A stretch of DNA of 55,000 nt, taken from contig NW_026970763.1 of assembly GCF_963678635.1 (NCBI RefSeq), positions 1-55,000 on the forward strand, written 5' to 3'. Both the position numbers and the translations under genes were made by a program. Shown here piece by piece: positions 42,401-55,000 of the stretch (the first letter of the stretch is position 1; each line of letters opens with the position of its first letter). Below the pieces are notes generated by a model. That model had not been told where the DNA came from and did not search any database. It saw only the letters and a program-made list of their open reading frames with translations. Source of the stretch: Symsagittifera roscoffensis (taxonomy: Eukaryota; Xenacoelomorpha; Acoela; Convolutidae).

Positions 42401-44290
42401 TTTTTATTTTCACGGATAACTCTAGGCTATCCTAGATAATCTGATGAGCTGAAAAATCATCTATGAATCAACTTGACCATGCTAACGACTGAATTGTCAT
42501 CAAAACCCGATTTTAGCCCGACCTAACAAGTCATATGAATTCTGGTACTGTTGATGATTTCCCCCTTGTTTTTCGAACCTATCTTGTTTTTTTTCTGTTG
42601 GCCGGCACAAAGACCCAAAATTCAAATCAATCGAAAAGATGTTCACGCTAGTCTGGGATACGCGAAAAAGCATTTGGGCTCGATATTGTGCTTTTGTTTA
42701 AAACCAATTGTTTTTCTGTCGTAACCTATGACAAAATTATTGCGCATGATTTTTTTTTCAGTTTCACGGATACATGTAGGCTACCCTAGATAATTTGATG
42801 AGCTGAATTTTCAGACTAGATATTTTCTGGCTACGCTCACGACGGAATTGGAACCAAATCCTAGAGAGAGGGTATTTACCCTAGCTAGCATTTCATGTCA
42901 ACTCTGGTATTCTTGATGATTCTTTCCCATTGTTTTTCGAACCTAACTTGTTTCTCATAAGCTGGAAATAGAAACACGACTAAACCCCAAGAAGCCATAC
43001 TCACATTAGTCAGCGTTATGCTACGAAGCATTTTGGCTCAATATAGGACTTCTCTATAAGAAATAGTTAGATTTTCTCTGTGCCGCTCTGTAACAAAATT
43101 TTTGGGCACGATTTTTCCATTTTCACGGATACCTATGGGCTACGCTAAATAACTTGATGAGCTCTAAGTTCATCCATGTATCAATCCAGCATTAATGAGG
43201 ACCAATTTGACATCAAATTTAGGAAAAAAGCTATTTACCCTTCCTAAATTGTCATGTCAACTCAGGTTCGAAGAACAAGGGGAAAAATCATCAAAAGTAT
43301 CAGAGTTGACATCACATGTTAGGTTGGGTCGATTGTTACAGAGAGCGATAGAAAAAACCCACATTTTTTGAAGAAAAGCACTACATTGAGCCGAAACGCA
43401 TTCTAGCATACTGCAAACTATCGTGAATATGATTTTTAGGGGTTTCAGGCATGTGCCATTGTTCCAATTTATAGAAAAAAAACAAGATACGTTCGAAAAA
43501 CAAGGGGAAAAATTATCGAAAATAACCAGAGTAGACATGACAAGTCAGCTAAGATAAACAGCCTTTTTCTGAAAACTGATGGCACATTTTGGTCGTCAAC
43601 ATGAATAGATTGACTCATGAATGAACTTCAAGCTCATCGAGCTATCTAGGGTAGCCTACAAGTATCCGTGAAAATGAAACAAACTCATGCGCAAAAGTTT
43701 TTTTACAGAGAGCGACACAAAATACTTAAATACTTTAAAAAAGAGGTCCTACTTTGAGCACAACCGCCTTTAAGCAAACTGCAAATTTTCTTCAAAAGTA
43801 TTTTCAGGCATATGTCTTTGTTCCAACTACAGAAAAACCGAAAAATAATCGAAAAACAAGGGGGGAAAATCATCAGAAGTACCAGAGTTGAGATGACAAG
43901 TCAGCTAAGATAAATCGCCTTTTCTGAAAACTGATGCCACATCGGTCGTCAACAGGACTGGGTTGATTCATGACTGAACTTTAGGCTCATCGAGCTATCT
44001 AGGGTTAGCCTACAAGTATCCGTGGAAATGGAAAAAAAATGTGCAAGAAATTTGTAACAGAGAGCGACAGAAAAAACTCCATTTTTTTTTGAAGAGAAGC
44101 CCAATATTAGTCGAAACGCTTTTCTAGCATACTACAAACTATCGTGAACATGATTTTAGGGGTTTCAGGAATGTGTCTTTGTTCCAACTTACAGAAACAC
44201 CAAGATAAGTTCGAAAAACAAGGGGGGAAAATCATCAAATATACCAGAGTTGACATGACAATTTAGTTAGGTTGTACAATAAGTTATGGG
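39480..44290. repeat. ~355-bp satellite array with three orientation switches
   Basis: Units carry GCGCATGACTTTTTTCATTT, TCACGGATAACTCTAGGCTA and a TAGCGCTTCTCTAT word. Forward units span 39510-40125, inverted 40125-41420, forward 41430-43275 and inverted 43275-44290. The two forward-to-inverted switches share the same junction sequence (CAACTCAGGTTCGAA followed by AAAAATCATCAAAAGTA). No coding. Confidence 0.8.
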
Positions 44291-45110
44291 ATAACGATAT
44301 CTAACCGATCATTATTATGGTTTAAGGGATTGCATTTTCAGTTTTATATTACCAAGGATGCCTTATAGACACTTGTTAAAATGGTACATAAATCAGGCGC
44401 GGTATTTCAGTCTGATAGTGATAAAAGGAGCAAATCAAACCATAAGTTCCTTCCTACTTCTCAAGACTTAAGCAGAACATATCAAATATGAGAATGATAG
44501 CATTAAAATGTGCTCAAAGGAGTACTGTCATGGGGGAAAAATCAGAAACGAGAAGGCCTATTAAAACAAGGTGTGATCGAAACTCATTATACTTATGTAT
44601 TCATTAAATTTAAACAATATAAAGAATCCAGTACGTGTTAGCAGACATTCATTCTTGAGACTTTGCAACTTCGTTCCTTTTTATCAATTGAGATATATGC
44701 CGAATGATCCGCGAAAACAATACTGATCGTACAACTCGGATAGACAGATACGAATCATCTTGAAGGTTACTGCTCAGCAATTGAACAGATTCATCAAAAA
44801 TTATTAAATATAAAAATATTCTTCATAGTACAGTTCCTCCGAAGCAGGCTCTTCTAACGTTGTTTTTCGATATTCTTCTTGTTGCGTTGTAATGACTTAA
44901 GTAATTGTAAAATAAGCTCGACATAATTGCATGGATAGGGGTAGCCATATCCAATTCTTAGCATAAAATGCAGTGCTACATTTCGATTGAATCTGAAAAG
45001 TACGAACAAATTAGGCCGACGCTAATACAACACAAACACTGAAACAACTCATGTAAATATGTCTCACATTATTGATATTCAAAAAATATTAAATTTCAAC
45101 AAGAGCAGGT
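44291..45110. other. Unique-looking sequence between satellites
   Basis: About 800 bp with no ORF, repeat or RNA gene that I can support. Confidence 0.4.
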
Positions 45111-47562
45111 TTAACACCCAAACCAAAACATCGGCATATTATTGACATAAAATGTAAAGTTTTTGAAGTTAGGAGGCAAAAAACATCATCCGAACTGTAG
45201 CAAATCAGTTTATGTTATTCGTATAGACATATCAACAAACAGGTTGCAAAAAAAAACAGATTTATAAAATTTTAGGCTAGCTGATGGACCCAGGAGCCCC
45301 AAAAATGTTTTTTTTTACTTGCAAAAACATATCCCGACAACCACATTGAAATATGGGTTGTTTCATATACCAAAACGAAGCGATATTACTGTTATGACCA
45401 TAGCTTTAAACAGATTGCAAAAAAATTTAAGTTGAATCAAAAATTTAAGCCATTCTTAGGAGCGAGCCTGAAGCCCGAAAAAAAAGGGTTTTTTTACCTT
45501 AAAAATATTATATCGTCACACTCACTTCGAATTACGGAACGTTTTATACATCAAAATGAAGCTCTGTTATGGTACTTCCGAAAGCTATAAATAGATAACA
45601 AAAAAAAACATTGTAAAACCAAAACTTTAGCCAATCTTAGGGGCGAGCCAGAAGCCCGAAAAAAGGTATTATTTTAATTTAAAAAATTATATCGTCACAC
45701 TCACTTCGAATTACGGAACATTTTATACATCAAAATGAAGCTCTGTTATGGTACATCCGAAGGCTATAAATAGATATAAAAAAAACATTTTAAAACTAAA
45801 ATTTTAGCCAATCTTAGGAGCGAGCCAAAAGCCCGAAAAAAGGTGTTTTTTGACTAAAAAAAATTATATCGTCACATTCACGTCGAATTTAGAAACGTTT
45901 TAGATATCAAAATTCAGCTCTGTTATTGGTCTTGCGAAAGCTATAAGCAGATAGCAAAAAATAATAATTAAAACAAAAATTTAAGCTAATATTAGGAGCG
46001 AGCCATAAGCCCGAAAAAAAGGGTTTTTTTACTGAAAAAAAATTATATCCTCACACTCACTTCGAATTACGGAACGCTTTATACATCAAAATGAAGCTCT
46101 GTTATGGTACTTCCGAAGGCTATAAATAGATATCAAAAAAATACATTGTAAAACAAAAATTTCAGCCAATCTTAGGAGCGAGCCAGAAGCCCGAAAAATG
46201 GTCTTTTTTTACTAAAAAAAATTTATCGTCTTATTCACGTCGAATTTAGAAACATTTTATATATCAAAATTCAGCTCTGTTATTGGTCTTGCGAATACTA
46301 TAAACAGATAGCAAAAAATAATAATATAAAACAAAATTTTAAGCTAATCTTAGGAGCGAGCCATAAGCCCGAAAAAAAATATATCGTCATATTCACTTCG
46401 AAGAAAGAAACATTTTATATATCAAAATTGGGCTCTGTTGTTGTTCTTGCGATGGCTATACACAAATTGAAAAAAATATTAGGAAAAAATGAAAATTTAA
46501 GCCAATCTTTGGAGCGAGTCCGAAGCCCGAAAAAAAGTAAGATTTTACTTTAAAAAATCATATCGTTACCTTCCCTTCGAATTCAGGAGCGTATTATATA
46601 TCAAAATTAAGCTCTATTATTCCTTTGTTGATGGCAAAAAACAGATTTGAAAACTAATAACTTTTAACATTTCTATGACACAAAACCTGTGCCAAGCACG
46701 GATTTTGAAAAAATTGGGTTTTTTTTGAAAACTCATATCTTCATAACCACGCTGAGTTTAGAGACGTATTATACATCAAAAATCAGCCCTGTTGCAGTTC
46801 TAACGATTGCAACAAATTGCAGAAAAAAATACTGAATACTTTATAACAAAAAGTGCAGAATATTTTTTGAAGCGATATTTGAGGCCAAATACGGTCCCCC
46901 AAACTGACCTTATGATCTTTTTCATCCAGAAATATAGCTGTTAACGCACATCTATTTAGGATTGTAAACGCTCCAATTGAAGATCTGAAAAATTTAACAA
47001 CTTGAGAATAGCAAAACAAGTTTCGTTGAAATAACAGGGCAAGAGCAAAAAAATAACCTAAAACGTACATTTGAAGTCAATCTTAGGAGAGAGCCTGAAG
47101 CCCGAATTTTTTTTTATAATTTTTGTAAGAAAAACTGTGAAATTTTGTTTAGGGTGGGCAAACACAAAAAGTGCACACCCAAAGCAGCATGTCGAAATGA
47201 CAGTTTTTAAAAACTTTGATTTTTTTTTTAATTTTGGTAAATTTCATGCATCGAATTAAGTTCTTTAACTAGAATTACGAGTGAAATAATATAGTTCAGC
47301 GACAGAATAGACTATTTCAACCGTAAAATTCTGAAAAAATGATACCTCTTGCATTAAACATTTTAAAAAACCTGAAAAATCGGGTTGTTCCTCGCCCAAC
47401 TGACCATTCCGCAACTTCAATCATTACGCTGCTAACAATCAAGGAGTTTAGGGAAATTTTACTGTCTCAATTGTACCAGAGTTGTATAAAAAGAATAAAA
47501 TTATGGCATAATTTACAGAAATTGTCGTTGAAAATTATCAACACTAGAAAACTATATCGAAA
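45110..47562. repeat. ~180-bp satellite, left block
   Basis: Units contain CTTAGGAGCGAGCCAGAAGC, TATATCGTCACATTCACTTC and AAGCTCTGTTATGGTAC. The GAGCGAGCC word recurs about every 175-180 bp from 45455. From about 46958 the array changes into the module that starts TTGTAAACGCTCCAATTGAA and is repeated at 51285 and 53551. It is cut at 47562 by the Helentron-like insertion. Confidence 0.85.
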
Positions 47563-47563
47563 T

Positions 47564-49605
47564 TCCTGTTTGATTTATTAAACAGGTATTATGAAAACGT
47601 TTTTTTTTTCCAGATGAGATCTGGTTTTTTTTTTTTTTTTAATTAATTTATGTTTTTTTTTTGAGACGCTTTTTCGAAAAATTCGCTTTCCCAAAAAACT
47701 ACCCGTCAGATTCTCATAAAAGTGGTACCAATGGATTCAGTAGTGTTTCACCTACCCGCCTGCATGAAATTTAGGGCATTTTTACCCTACCCCACCCCCT
47801 ACCGTCTTAGAAAAGCTTCACAACTCGGTACTTTTTTCACTTTTTGCCCATTTTTTCAGAAATTTTCGATTTCCTCAAAAACTACCCGTCCAGTTTTAGG
47901 ATGAAGGGTTTAATCGATAGATAAGGTTGTAGGAAACTCCCATGCACAAGCGGCTGGTCCCTAATTTGCTTAGGGGAGGAGCTATAGACTTAGGAAAAGT
48001 CACTTTTTTGATTTTGTTGCCTTTTTTTTCGGAAATTATCGATTTCCTCAAAAACTACCCATCCAGATTTAGAATTAAGGGTTTAGTCGATAGAACAGGT
48101 TGTAGGAAACTCCCCCGCACAAGCGGCTGGTCCTTAACTTGCCTAGGGCAAGAGCTATAGACTTAGGAAAAGTCACTTTTTTGACTTTTTTGGCCTTTTT
48201 TCAAATCTTTCCGATTTCCTCAAAAACTACCGGTCCAGATTTGGGATTAAGGGTTTAATCGATAGATCAGGTTGTAGGAACCCCCCCCCCCCCTACACAA
48301 ACGGCTTGTCCCTAATTTGTCTAGGGGAAGAGCTATACACTTAGGAATAGTCATTTTTTTGGTTTTTAGGCCATTTTTTCAAACTTTTTCGATTTCTTCA
48401 AAAACTACCCATCCAGATTTAGGATTAAGGGTTTAATCGATAAACCAATTTGTAGGAAACTCCCCTGCCCAAGCGGCTGGTCCCTAATTTGCTTAGGGGA
48501 AGAGCTATAGACTTAGAAAAAGTCACTTTTTTGATTTTTTTGCCTATTTTTTCGGAAATTATCGATTTCCTCAAAAACTACCCATCCAGATTTGAAATTA
48601 AGGGTTTAATCGTTAGACCAGGTTGTAGGAAACTCCCCGCACAAGCGGCTGGTCCTTAACTTGCCTAGGGGAAGAGCTATAGACTTAGGAAAAGTCACTT
48701 TTTTGACTTTTTTGTTCTTTTTTCAAATCTTTCCGATTTCCTCAAAAACTACCCATCCAGATTTGGGATTAAGGTTTTAATCGATAGACCAGGTTGTAGG
48801 AGACCCCCCCTACACAAACGGCTCGTCCCTATTTTATCTAGGGGAAGAGCTATACACTTAGGAAAAGTCAATTTTTCGGTTTTTAGGCCATTTTTTCAAA
48901 CTTTTTCGATTTCTTCAAAAACTACCCATCCAGATTTGGTATTAAGGGTTTAATCGATAGACAAGGTTGTAGGAAACTCCCCTGCCCAAGCGGCTGGTCC
49001 CTAATTTGCTTAGGGGAAGAGCTATAGACTTAGGAAAAGTCACTTTTTTGATTTTTTTGCCTATTTTTTCGGAAATTATCGATTTCCTCAAAAAATACCC
49101 ATCCAGATTTGAAATTAAGGGTTTAATCGATAGACCAGGTTGTAGGAAACTCCCCCGCACAAGCGGCTGGTCCTTAACTTGCCTAGGGGAAGAGCTATAG
49201 ACTTAGGAAAAGTCACTTTTTTTGACTTTTTGGCCTTTTTTCAAATCTTTCCGTTTTCCTCAAAAACTACCCGTCCAGATTTGGAATTGAGGGTTTAATC
49301 GATATATCAGGTTGTAGGAACCCCCCCCCCTACACAAACGGCTCGTCCCTAATTTGTCTAGGGGAAGAGCTATACACTTAGGAATAGTCAATTTTTCGGT
49401 TTTTAGGCAATTTTTTCAAACTTTTTCGATTTCTTCAAAAACCTTCCATCCAGATTTGCATAATGAATGCATAAGCTTCTCTTTCACTTTTTTTGCGTAG
49501 GAAGGGCGCTATCGACTTGAGAAATCTAAAATTTTAAAACAATTTCAAAATAATCAATATTAAAATAATCAAACAGGTCTCTCCAGCTTTCAGCTGGGCC
49601 CCTAG
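47564..49605 (+). mobile_element. Helentron-like (non-autonomous Helitron) element, ~2.04 kb
   Basis: Left end TCCTGTTTGATT, right end CCCCTAG. Eight bases before the CTAG lies a hairpin CCAGCT-TTC-AGCTGG. The left terminal CCTGTTTGATT is repeated inverted as AATCAAACAGG near 49569-49579, subterminal at the right: an asymmetric terminal inverted repeat as described for Helentrons. The flanks join (GAAAT + TAACACG) to give the uninterrupted sequence seen at 51866-51878, with no target duplication beyond a T. The interior is a minisatellite and there is no Rep/helicase, so this is a HINE/DINE-1-like non-autonomous member. Exact ends are ambiguous by one T. Confidence 0.8.
47780..49460. repeat. 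~174-bp minisatellite with trimeric higher-order structure
   Basis: CGGCTGGTCC-like words at about 47950, 48124, 48302, 48474, 48644, 48820, 48990, 49164 and 49338. Variants cycle strictly in threes: CCCTAATTTGCTTA, CCTTAACTTGCCTA, then CCCTAATTTGTCTA with TATACACTTA. The repeating trimer is about 520 bp. Contained wholly in the Helentron-like element. Confidence 0.9.
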
Positions 49606-52600
49606 TTAACACGCCGTTTTGAGGATTTTAAACTCTTCAATTTGAAGTTTATAAAAATTAACAGCGCGAGATGAGCAGTAAATCTGTCTTCAAAATTGAG
49701 AACCGGGCAAGAGCACAAAAATAACCTAAGATAAACAATTGAAGCGAATCTTAGGAGAGAGCCTGAAGCCCGAAAAAAGTTTTTTTTTTTTAAATCATTA
49801 AATTATATCGTCACAATCACTTCAATTTTGCACTCGTTTTATATAACAAAAATAATTTCTACTAATGTATCTCCGATAGCTTTTAACCAATTACAAAAAT
49901 CACTAATATAACATTAAAATTGAAGCCAATCTTTGGAGCGAGCCGGAAGCCGGAATAGTTTTTTTTAATTCTATATCGTCACATTCATTCGGAATTTAGA
50001 GAGGTTTTTTAAATCAACAAAACTAGGCTCTGTTGTTGTTCTTGCAATAGCTTTAAACAGATTGCAATAGTATTGAGAAGAAAAAATAAAAAATTTAAGC
50101 CAATATTTGGAGCGAGCCCGAAGCCCGAAAAAAGAAAAATTTTAATTAAAAAAACATATCGTCACATTCCCTTCGATTTTAGGAGCCTATTATATACCAA
50201 CATTAAGCTCTTTCATTCATCTTTCATTGCAAAACCTGATTTAAAAACCAATAGATTGTCACAACTCTATGGCACAAAACCTGGATTAAGCAAGAATTTT
50301 AAAAAAATGTGATTTTTTTTTAAAATTAATAGTTTCACAACCACCCTGAGTTTGATAATGTAACACAATAAAAATTAGCCCTTCTAAAAATTTCTAACAA
50401 TTGCAAAAAACACAGCAGAGAAAATACTCAGTACTTTTTCATATATAGGGCAGAAGATTTTTGAACCAATATTTCAGGCCAGATCAGGCCCCCCAAACTG
50501 ACCATATAAAACCCAAATTATTAGCTTTAAAACAAATTTTAAACCCTTTACTCAACTTTTTGATATTTAATTTTTCTGGAACTTTGTTTATCTGTGTAAG
50601 AGGTTTCTTGTGATATAAATTCCTCATCAATTAACTAAGTGTTTTCAGCGTAATTTTTGATTAATCGAAAAAAAACCCAAATGAACCTTTTTTGGGTTAA
50701 AGTTTTAGTTGCGAATTTAGGAAATTTTAGTTGCGAATTTTTTCATCCAGAAAAATTTTTGTTAACGGACTTCTCTAACAGCACTGAAATTGAAATAATC
50801 ACTTGCCAAATCAGTGTCCTGGATAGTTTCAGCAGTGGAAATTTTTTGTAATAAACTCTCAATTTTTTTGGGGGTAGGCAAACACAAAAAGTGCACACAC
50901 AAAGCGGCGTCACGAATTGACTGTTTTTTGAAAACGTTGATTTTTTTTTCAATTTTCGATAACTTTCATGCATCGAACTATAATCTGTAACTGAAATGAC
51001 GAGTAAGATATGGAATAGACTCTTTCAACCGTAAAATTATGAAAAAATGATATCACTTGCCATGAACTTCATAGAAACCTGGAAAATCGGGTTATACCTC
51101 ACCCAACTAACCATTCTGCAACTTAAATCACTACCTTCCTAACGATCAAAGAGCTTAGAAAATCTTACGGCCTCAGTTGCACCAGAGTTGTATAAAAACA
51201 AGAAAATTATGGCACAACTTGAAGAATTTATCGATGAAAATTATCGACATTTGAAAACTATATCGAAACTAACACGACGTTTTGAGGATTGTAAACGCTC
51301 CAATTGAAGATCTGAAAAATAGCAAAACAAGTTTCGTTGAAATAACAGGGCAAGAGCAAAAAAATAACCTAAAACGTACATTTGAAGTCAATCTTAGGAG
51401 AGAGCCTGAAGCCCGATTTTTTAAAAATAATTTTTGTAAGAAAAACTGTGATATTTTTTTTAGGGTGGGCAAACACAAAAAGTGCACACCCAAAGCAGCA
51501 TGTCGAAATGACAGTTTTTAAAAACTTTGTTTTTTTTAAATTTTGGTAATTTTCATGCATCGAATTAAGTTCTTTAACTAGAATTACGAGTGAAATAATA
51601 TAGTTCAGCGACAGAATAGACTATTTCAACCGTAAATTCTGAAAAAATGATACCTCTTGCAATAAGCATTTTAAAAAACCTGAAAAATCGGGTTGTACTT
51701 CGCCCAACTAACCATTCTGCAACTTCAATCATTACCCTGCTAACAATCAAGGAGTTTAGGGAAATTTTACTGTCTCAATTGTACCAGAGTTGTATAAAAA
51801 GCATAAAATTATGGCATAATTTACAGAAATTATCGTTGAAAATTATCAACACTAGAAAACTATATCGAAATTAACACGCCGTTTTGAGGATTTTAAACTC
51901 TTCAATTTGAAGTTTATAAAATTTAACAGCGCGAGATGAGCAGTAAATCTGTCTTTGAAATTGAGAACCGGGCAAGAGCACAAAAATAACCTAAGATAAA
52001 CAATTGAAGCCAATCTTATGTGAGAGCCTGAAGCCCGAAAAAAATTTTTTTTTTAAATTCATTAAATTATATCGTCACAATCACTTCAATTTTGCACTCG
52101 TTTTATATAACAAAATTAATTTCTACTAATGTAACTCCGATAGCTTTTAACCAATTACAAAAATCACTAATATAACATTAAAATTGAAGCCAATCTTTGT
52201 AGCGAGCCGGAAGCCGCAATATTTTTTTTAACTAAAAAAATTATATCGTCACATTCATTCGGAATTTAGAGAGGTTTTTTATTTCAAAACTAGGCTCTGT
52301 TGTTGTTCTTGCAATAGCATTAAACAGATTGCCATAGTATTGAGAAGAAAAAATATAAAATTTAAGCCAATATTTGGAGCGAGCCCGAAGCCCGAAAAAA
52401 GAAAAATTTTAATTAAAAAAACATATCGTCACATTCCCTTCGATTTTAGGAGCCTATCATATACCAACATTAAGCTCTTTCATTCATCTGTCATTGCAAA
52501 ACCTGATTTGAAAACCAATAGGTTGTCACAACTCTATGGCACAAAACCTGGATTAAGCAAGGATTTTAAAAAATTGTGATTTTTTTCAAATTAATAGTTT

Positions 52601-54120
52601 CACAACCACCCTGAGTTTAATAATGTAACACAATAAAATTTAGCCCTTCTAAAAGTTTCTAACAATTGCAAAAAACACAGCAGAGAAAATACTCAGTACT
52701 TTTTCATATATAGGGCAGAAGATTTTTGAACCAATATTTCAGGCCAGATCAGGCCCCCCAAACTGACTATATAAAACCCAAATTATTAGCTTTAAAACAA
52801 ATTTTAAACCCTTTACTCAACTTTTTGATATTTAATTTTTCTGGAACTTTGTTTATCTGTGTAAGAGGTTTCTTGTGATATAAATTCCTCATCAATTAAC
52901 TAAGTGTTTTCAGCGTAATTTTTGATTAATCGAAAAAAAACCCAAATGAACCTTTTTTGGGTTAAAGTTTTAGTTGCGAATTTAGGAAATTTTAGTTGCG
53001 AATTTTTTCATCCAGAAAAATTTTTGTTAACGGACTTCTCTAACAGCACTGAAATTGAAATAATCACTTGCCAAATCAGTGTCCTGGATAGTTTCAGCAG
53101 TGGAAATTTTTTGTAATAAACTCTCAATTTTTTTGGGGGTAGGCAAACACAAAAAGTGCACACACAAAGCGGCGTCACGAATTGACTGTTTTTTGAAAAC
53201 CTTGATTTTTTTTAAATTTTCGATAACTTTCATGCATCGAACTATAATCTGTAACTGAAATGACGAGTAAGATATGGAATAGACTCTTTCAACCGTAAAA
53301 TTATGAAAAAATGATATCACTTGCCATGATCTTCATAGAAACCTGGAAAATCGGGTTATACCTCACCCAACTAACCATTCTGCAACTTAAATCACTACCT
53401 TCCTAACGATCAAAGAGCTTAGAAAATCTTACGGCCTCAACTGCACCAGAGTTGTATAAAAACAAGAAAATTATGGCACAACTTGAAGAATTTATCGATG
53501 AAAATTATCGACATTTGAAAACTATATCGAAACTAACACGACGTTTTGAGGATTGTAAACGCTCCAATTGAAGATCTGAAAAATTCAACAACTTGAGAAT
53601 AGCAAAATAAGTTTCGTTGAAATAACAGGGCAAGAGCAAAAAAATAACCTAAAACGTACATTTGAAGTCAATCTTAGGAGAGAGCCTGAAGCCCGAATTT
53701 TTTTTTATTAAAAAAAAATTTATCGTCACAAGCACCTCGAATTTAGAAACGTTTTTTATATCAAACTTAAGCTCTACTAATGCTACTCCGATAGCTATCA
53801 ACAGATTGCAAAAATCGTCAGAGTAAAATTAAAGATGAAGCCAATCTTTGGAGCGAGCCGGAAGCCCGATTATCTTTTCTTCTTAAAAAACGTATATCGT
53901 CCCAAGCACTTCGATTTTAGACACGTTTTTTGTATCAAATTTAAGCTCTTCTACTGCTACTCCGACATCTGTCAACAGATTGCAAAAGTCATCAGAGTAA
54001 AATTGAAGCCAATTTTTGGAAGCCAACAGCTTCAAAATGATAAAATTGAAGCCAATTTTTGGAGCGAGCCGGAAGCCCAAAAAGAAGTAAACCATATCGT
54101 CACATTTCCTTCGAGATAGG
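49606..54120. repeat. ~180-bp satellite, right block, with 2.27-kb higher-order units
   Basis: 49606-51268 matches 51872-53534, and 51269-51870 matches the start of the next module at 53535; the offset is about 2,265 bp. Within each module are ~180-bp GAGCGAGCC units plus a non-satellite-like segment with GGCAAACACAAAAAGTGCAC. ORFs in equivalent places (for example 50073/52340 and 50657/52922) simply reflect the repeat. Confidence 0.88.
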
Positions 54121-55000
54121 AGTGTATTATATACCCAAATCTAGCTCTAATAATTTTATGTCAATGGCGGAAAAAAATTTGAAAATTGTTTTCACAACTC
54201 TATGATACAAAACCTGCGACAGTTTTTTTTTCAATTAAAATCTTCGCAACCACGCTGAGATTAGCAACGTACTAGATATCAAAACTAGCCCTTTTGAAAT
54301 TCTAACGATTGAGTTTTTTTAATATGAAAGACAGAACATTTTTTGAAGCGATATTTCATGCTAAATCAGGCCCTCAAACTGACATTATGAATTGTTTCAT
54401 CCAGAAATATTGCTGTTAACACACTTCTATAACAGTACTGAATACGTATCAACCAGTTGCGATGTTTTTTTCGGGATATTTTTATCCCTGAAAGAATTTT
54501 GTAAAACAAATTTAATTTTTTTTGGGGTAGGCAAACACAAAAAGTGCGCACCTAAAGCGGCATGTCGATTTGACTGTTTGTTTTTTAATTTTCGATTTTT
54601 TTATTTTGATAGTTTTCAAATTTGGCCATTTAATAATTAGTTTAGGAAATTTAAAAATCTTGTACACATCAAAATTGCATGAAAACAAGAAATAACTGAG
54701 AGCAGAATTCGAACAGCTGTTCAAACCGCATTGTTGTTTATCTAATATACACATATCACAAACAGAGTGTTCAAAAACGATTCATTTTTTTATTCATTAC
54801 TACAATAGCTCAAAACTTTTAAAAATCCATTAAATGGAAATTGCTAAAAAAACGAAAATAAATTGGAACGCACCATACCGTGAAAAAAAAATTGCTCACT
54901 AGAAAACTATATCGACAGACAAACGCAGTATAAATGTTTCTCAACAAAGCAAAACTAGCACTGTAATTTCGATTTTTTTTATTTTCATAATTTTCAAATT
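54121..55000. other. Satellite fringe and AT-rich tail
   Basis: Contains another GGCAAACACAAAAAGTGCGC word near 54530 and diverged satellite remnants up to about 54640, then AT-rich sequence. No gene supported. Confidence 0.5.

Noticed and set aside
47942-49200. Repeated ORFs reading GGAIDLGKVTFLI-like protein
   Set aside because: They are frames through the trimeric minisatellite of the Helentron-like element.
38050-54120. Regular repeats that might suggest a CRISPR array
   Set aside because: Units are 170-370 bp, diverged and without unique spacers; this is eukaryotic satellite DNA.

Overview
The window is AT-rich eukaryotic DNA, almost certainly from an invertebrate animal. It shows GT-AG introns of about 60-85 bp, BEL/Pao and non-LTR retroelement debris, a large Polinton/Maverick element and several satellite families. 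I see no rRNA, tRNA or CRISPR array. I cannot name the species.

Layout. (1) About 0.63-1.4 kb is a frameshifted BEL/Pao integrase fragment. (2) 1.25-22.43 kb is a Polinton (endogenous polintovirus) bounded by ~412-bp inverted repeats. Its left half carries a broken protein-primed DNA polymerase on the minus strand, including a tandem triplication of a 1,836-bp unit. Its right half carries plus-strand genes: small unknown ORFs, packaging ATPase, retroviral-type integrase, minor and major capsid proteins, two small membrane proteins and an adenain-like protease. ATPase, major capsid, the basic core-like protein and several small ORFs are open. Polymerase, integrase, protease and minor capsid are frameshifted, so the element is probably immobile as read. 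(3) 22.4-29.2 kb holds retroelement scraps, an hAT-like MITE with its target duplication, a foldback repeat, a likely host coiled-coil exon, a ~680-bp palindrome built from TTAAGGT words, and ~368-bp tandem repeats. (4) 29.2-37.95 kb, all minus strand, is the most unusual stretch. In transcription order it has an apparently intact 8-exon gene (SAM-like N-terminus), then a decayed gene combining a SET domain, C2H2 fingers and a Tnp2-like transposase-type region, then an SGNH-hydrolase-like ORF. It looks like one multi-gene mobile element or a relic cluster. (5) 38-55 kb is satellite DNA: a 231-bp family with dimeric higher-order structure, a ~355-bp family whose orientation flips three times, and a ~180-bp family organised in 2.27-kb higher-order units. 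The last is interrupted by a ~2.04-kb Helentron-like element that carries a trimeric higher-order minisatellite; an empty site is present in the same window.

How it works together. The Polinton genes form a virus-like programme: replication (polymerase), integration (integrase), and morphogenesis (capsids, protease, ATPase). Donor sites overlapping upstream stop codons, paired with acceptors before downstream start codons, suggest late genes are exposed by splicing. The near-identical tandem duplications (polymerase, SET gene, 2.27-kb satellite) are either very recent or assembly errors; long reads would decide.
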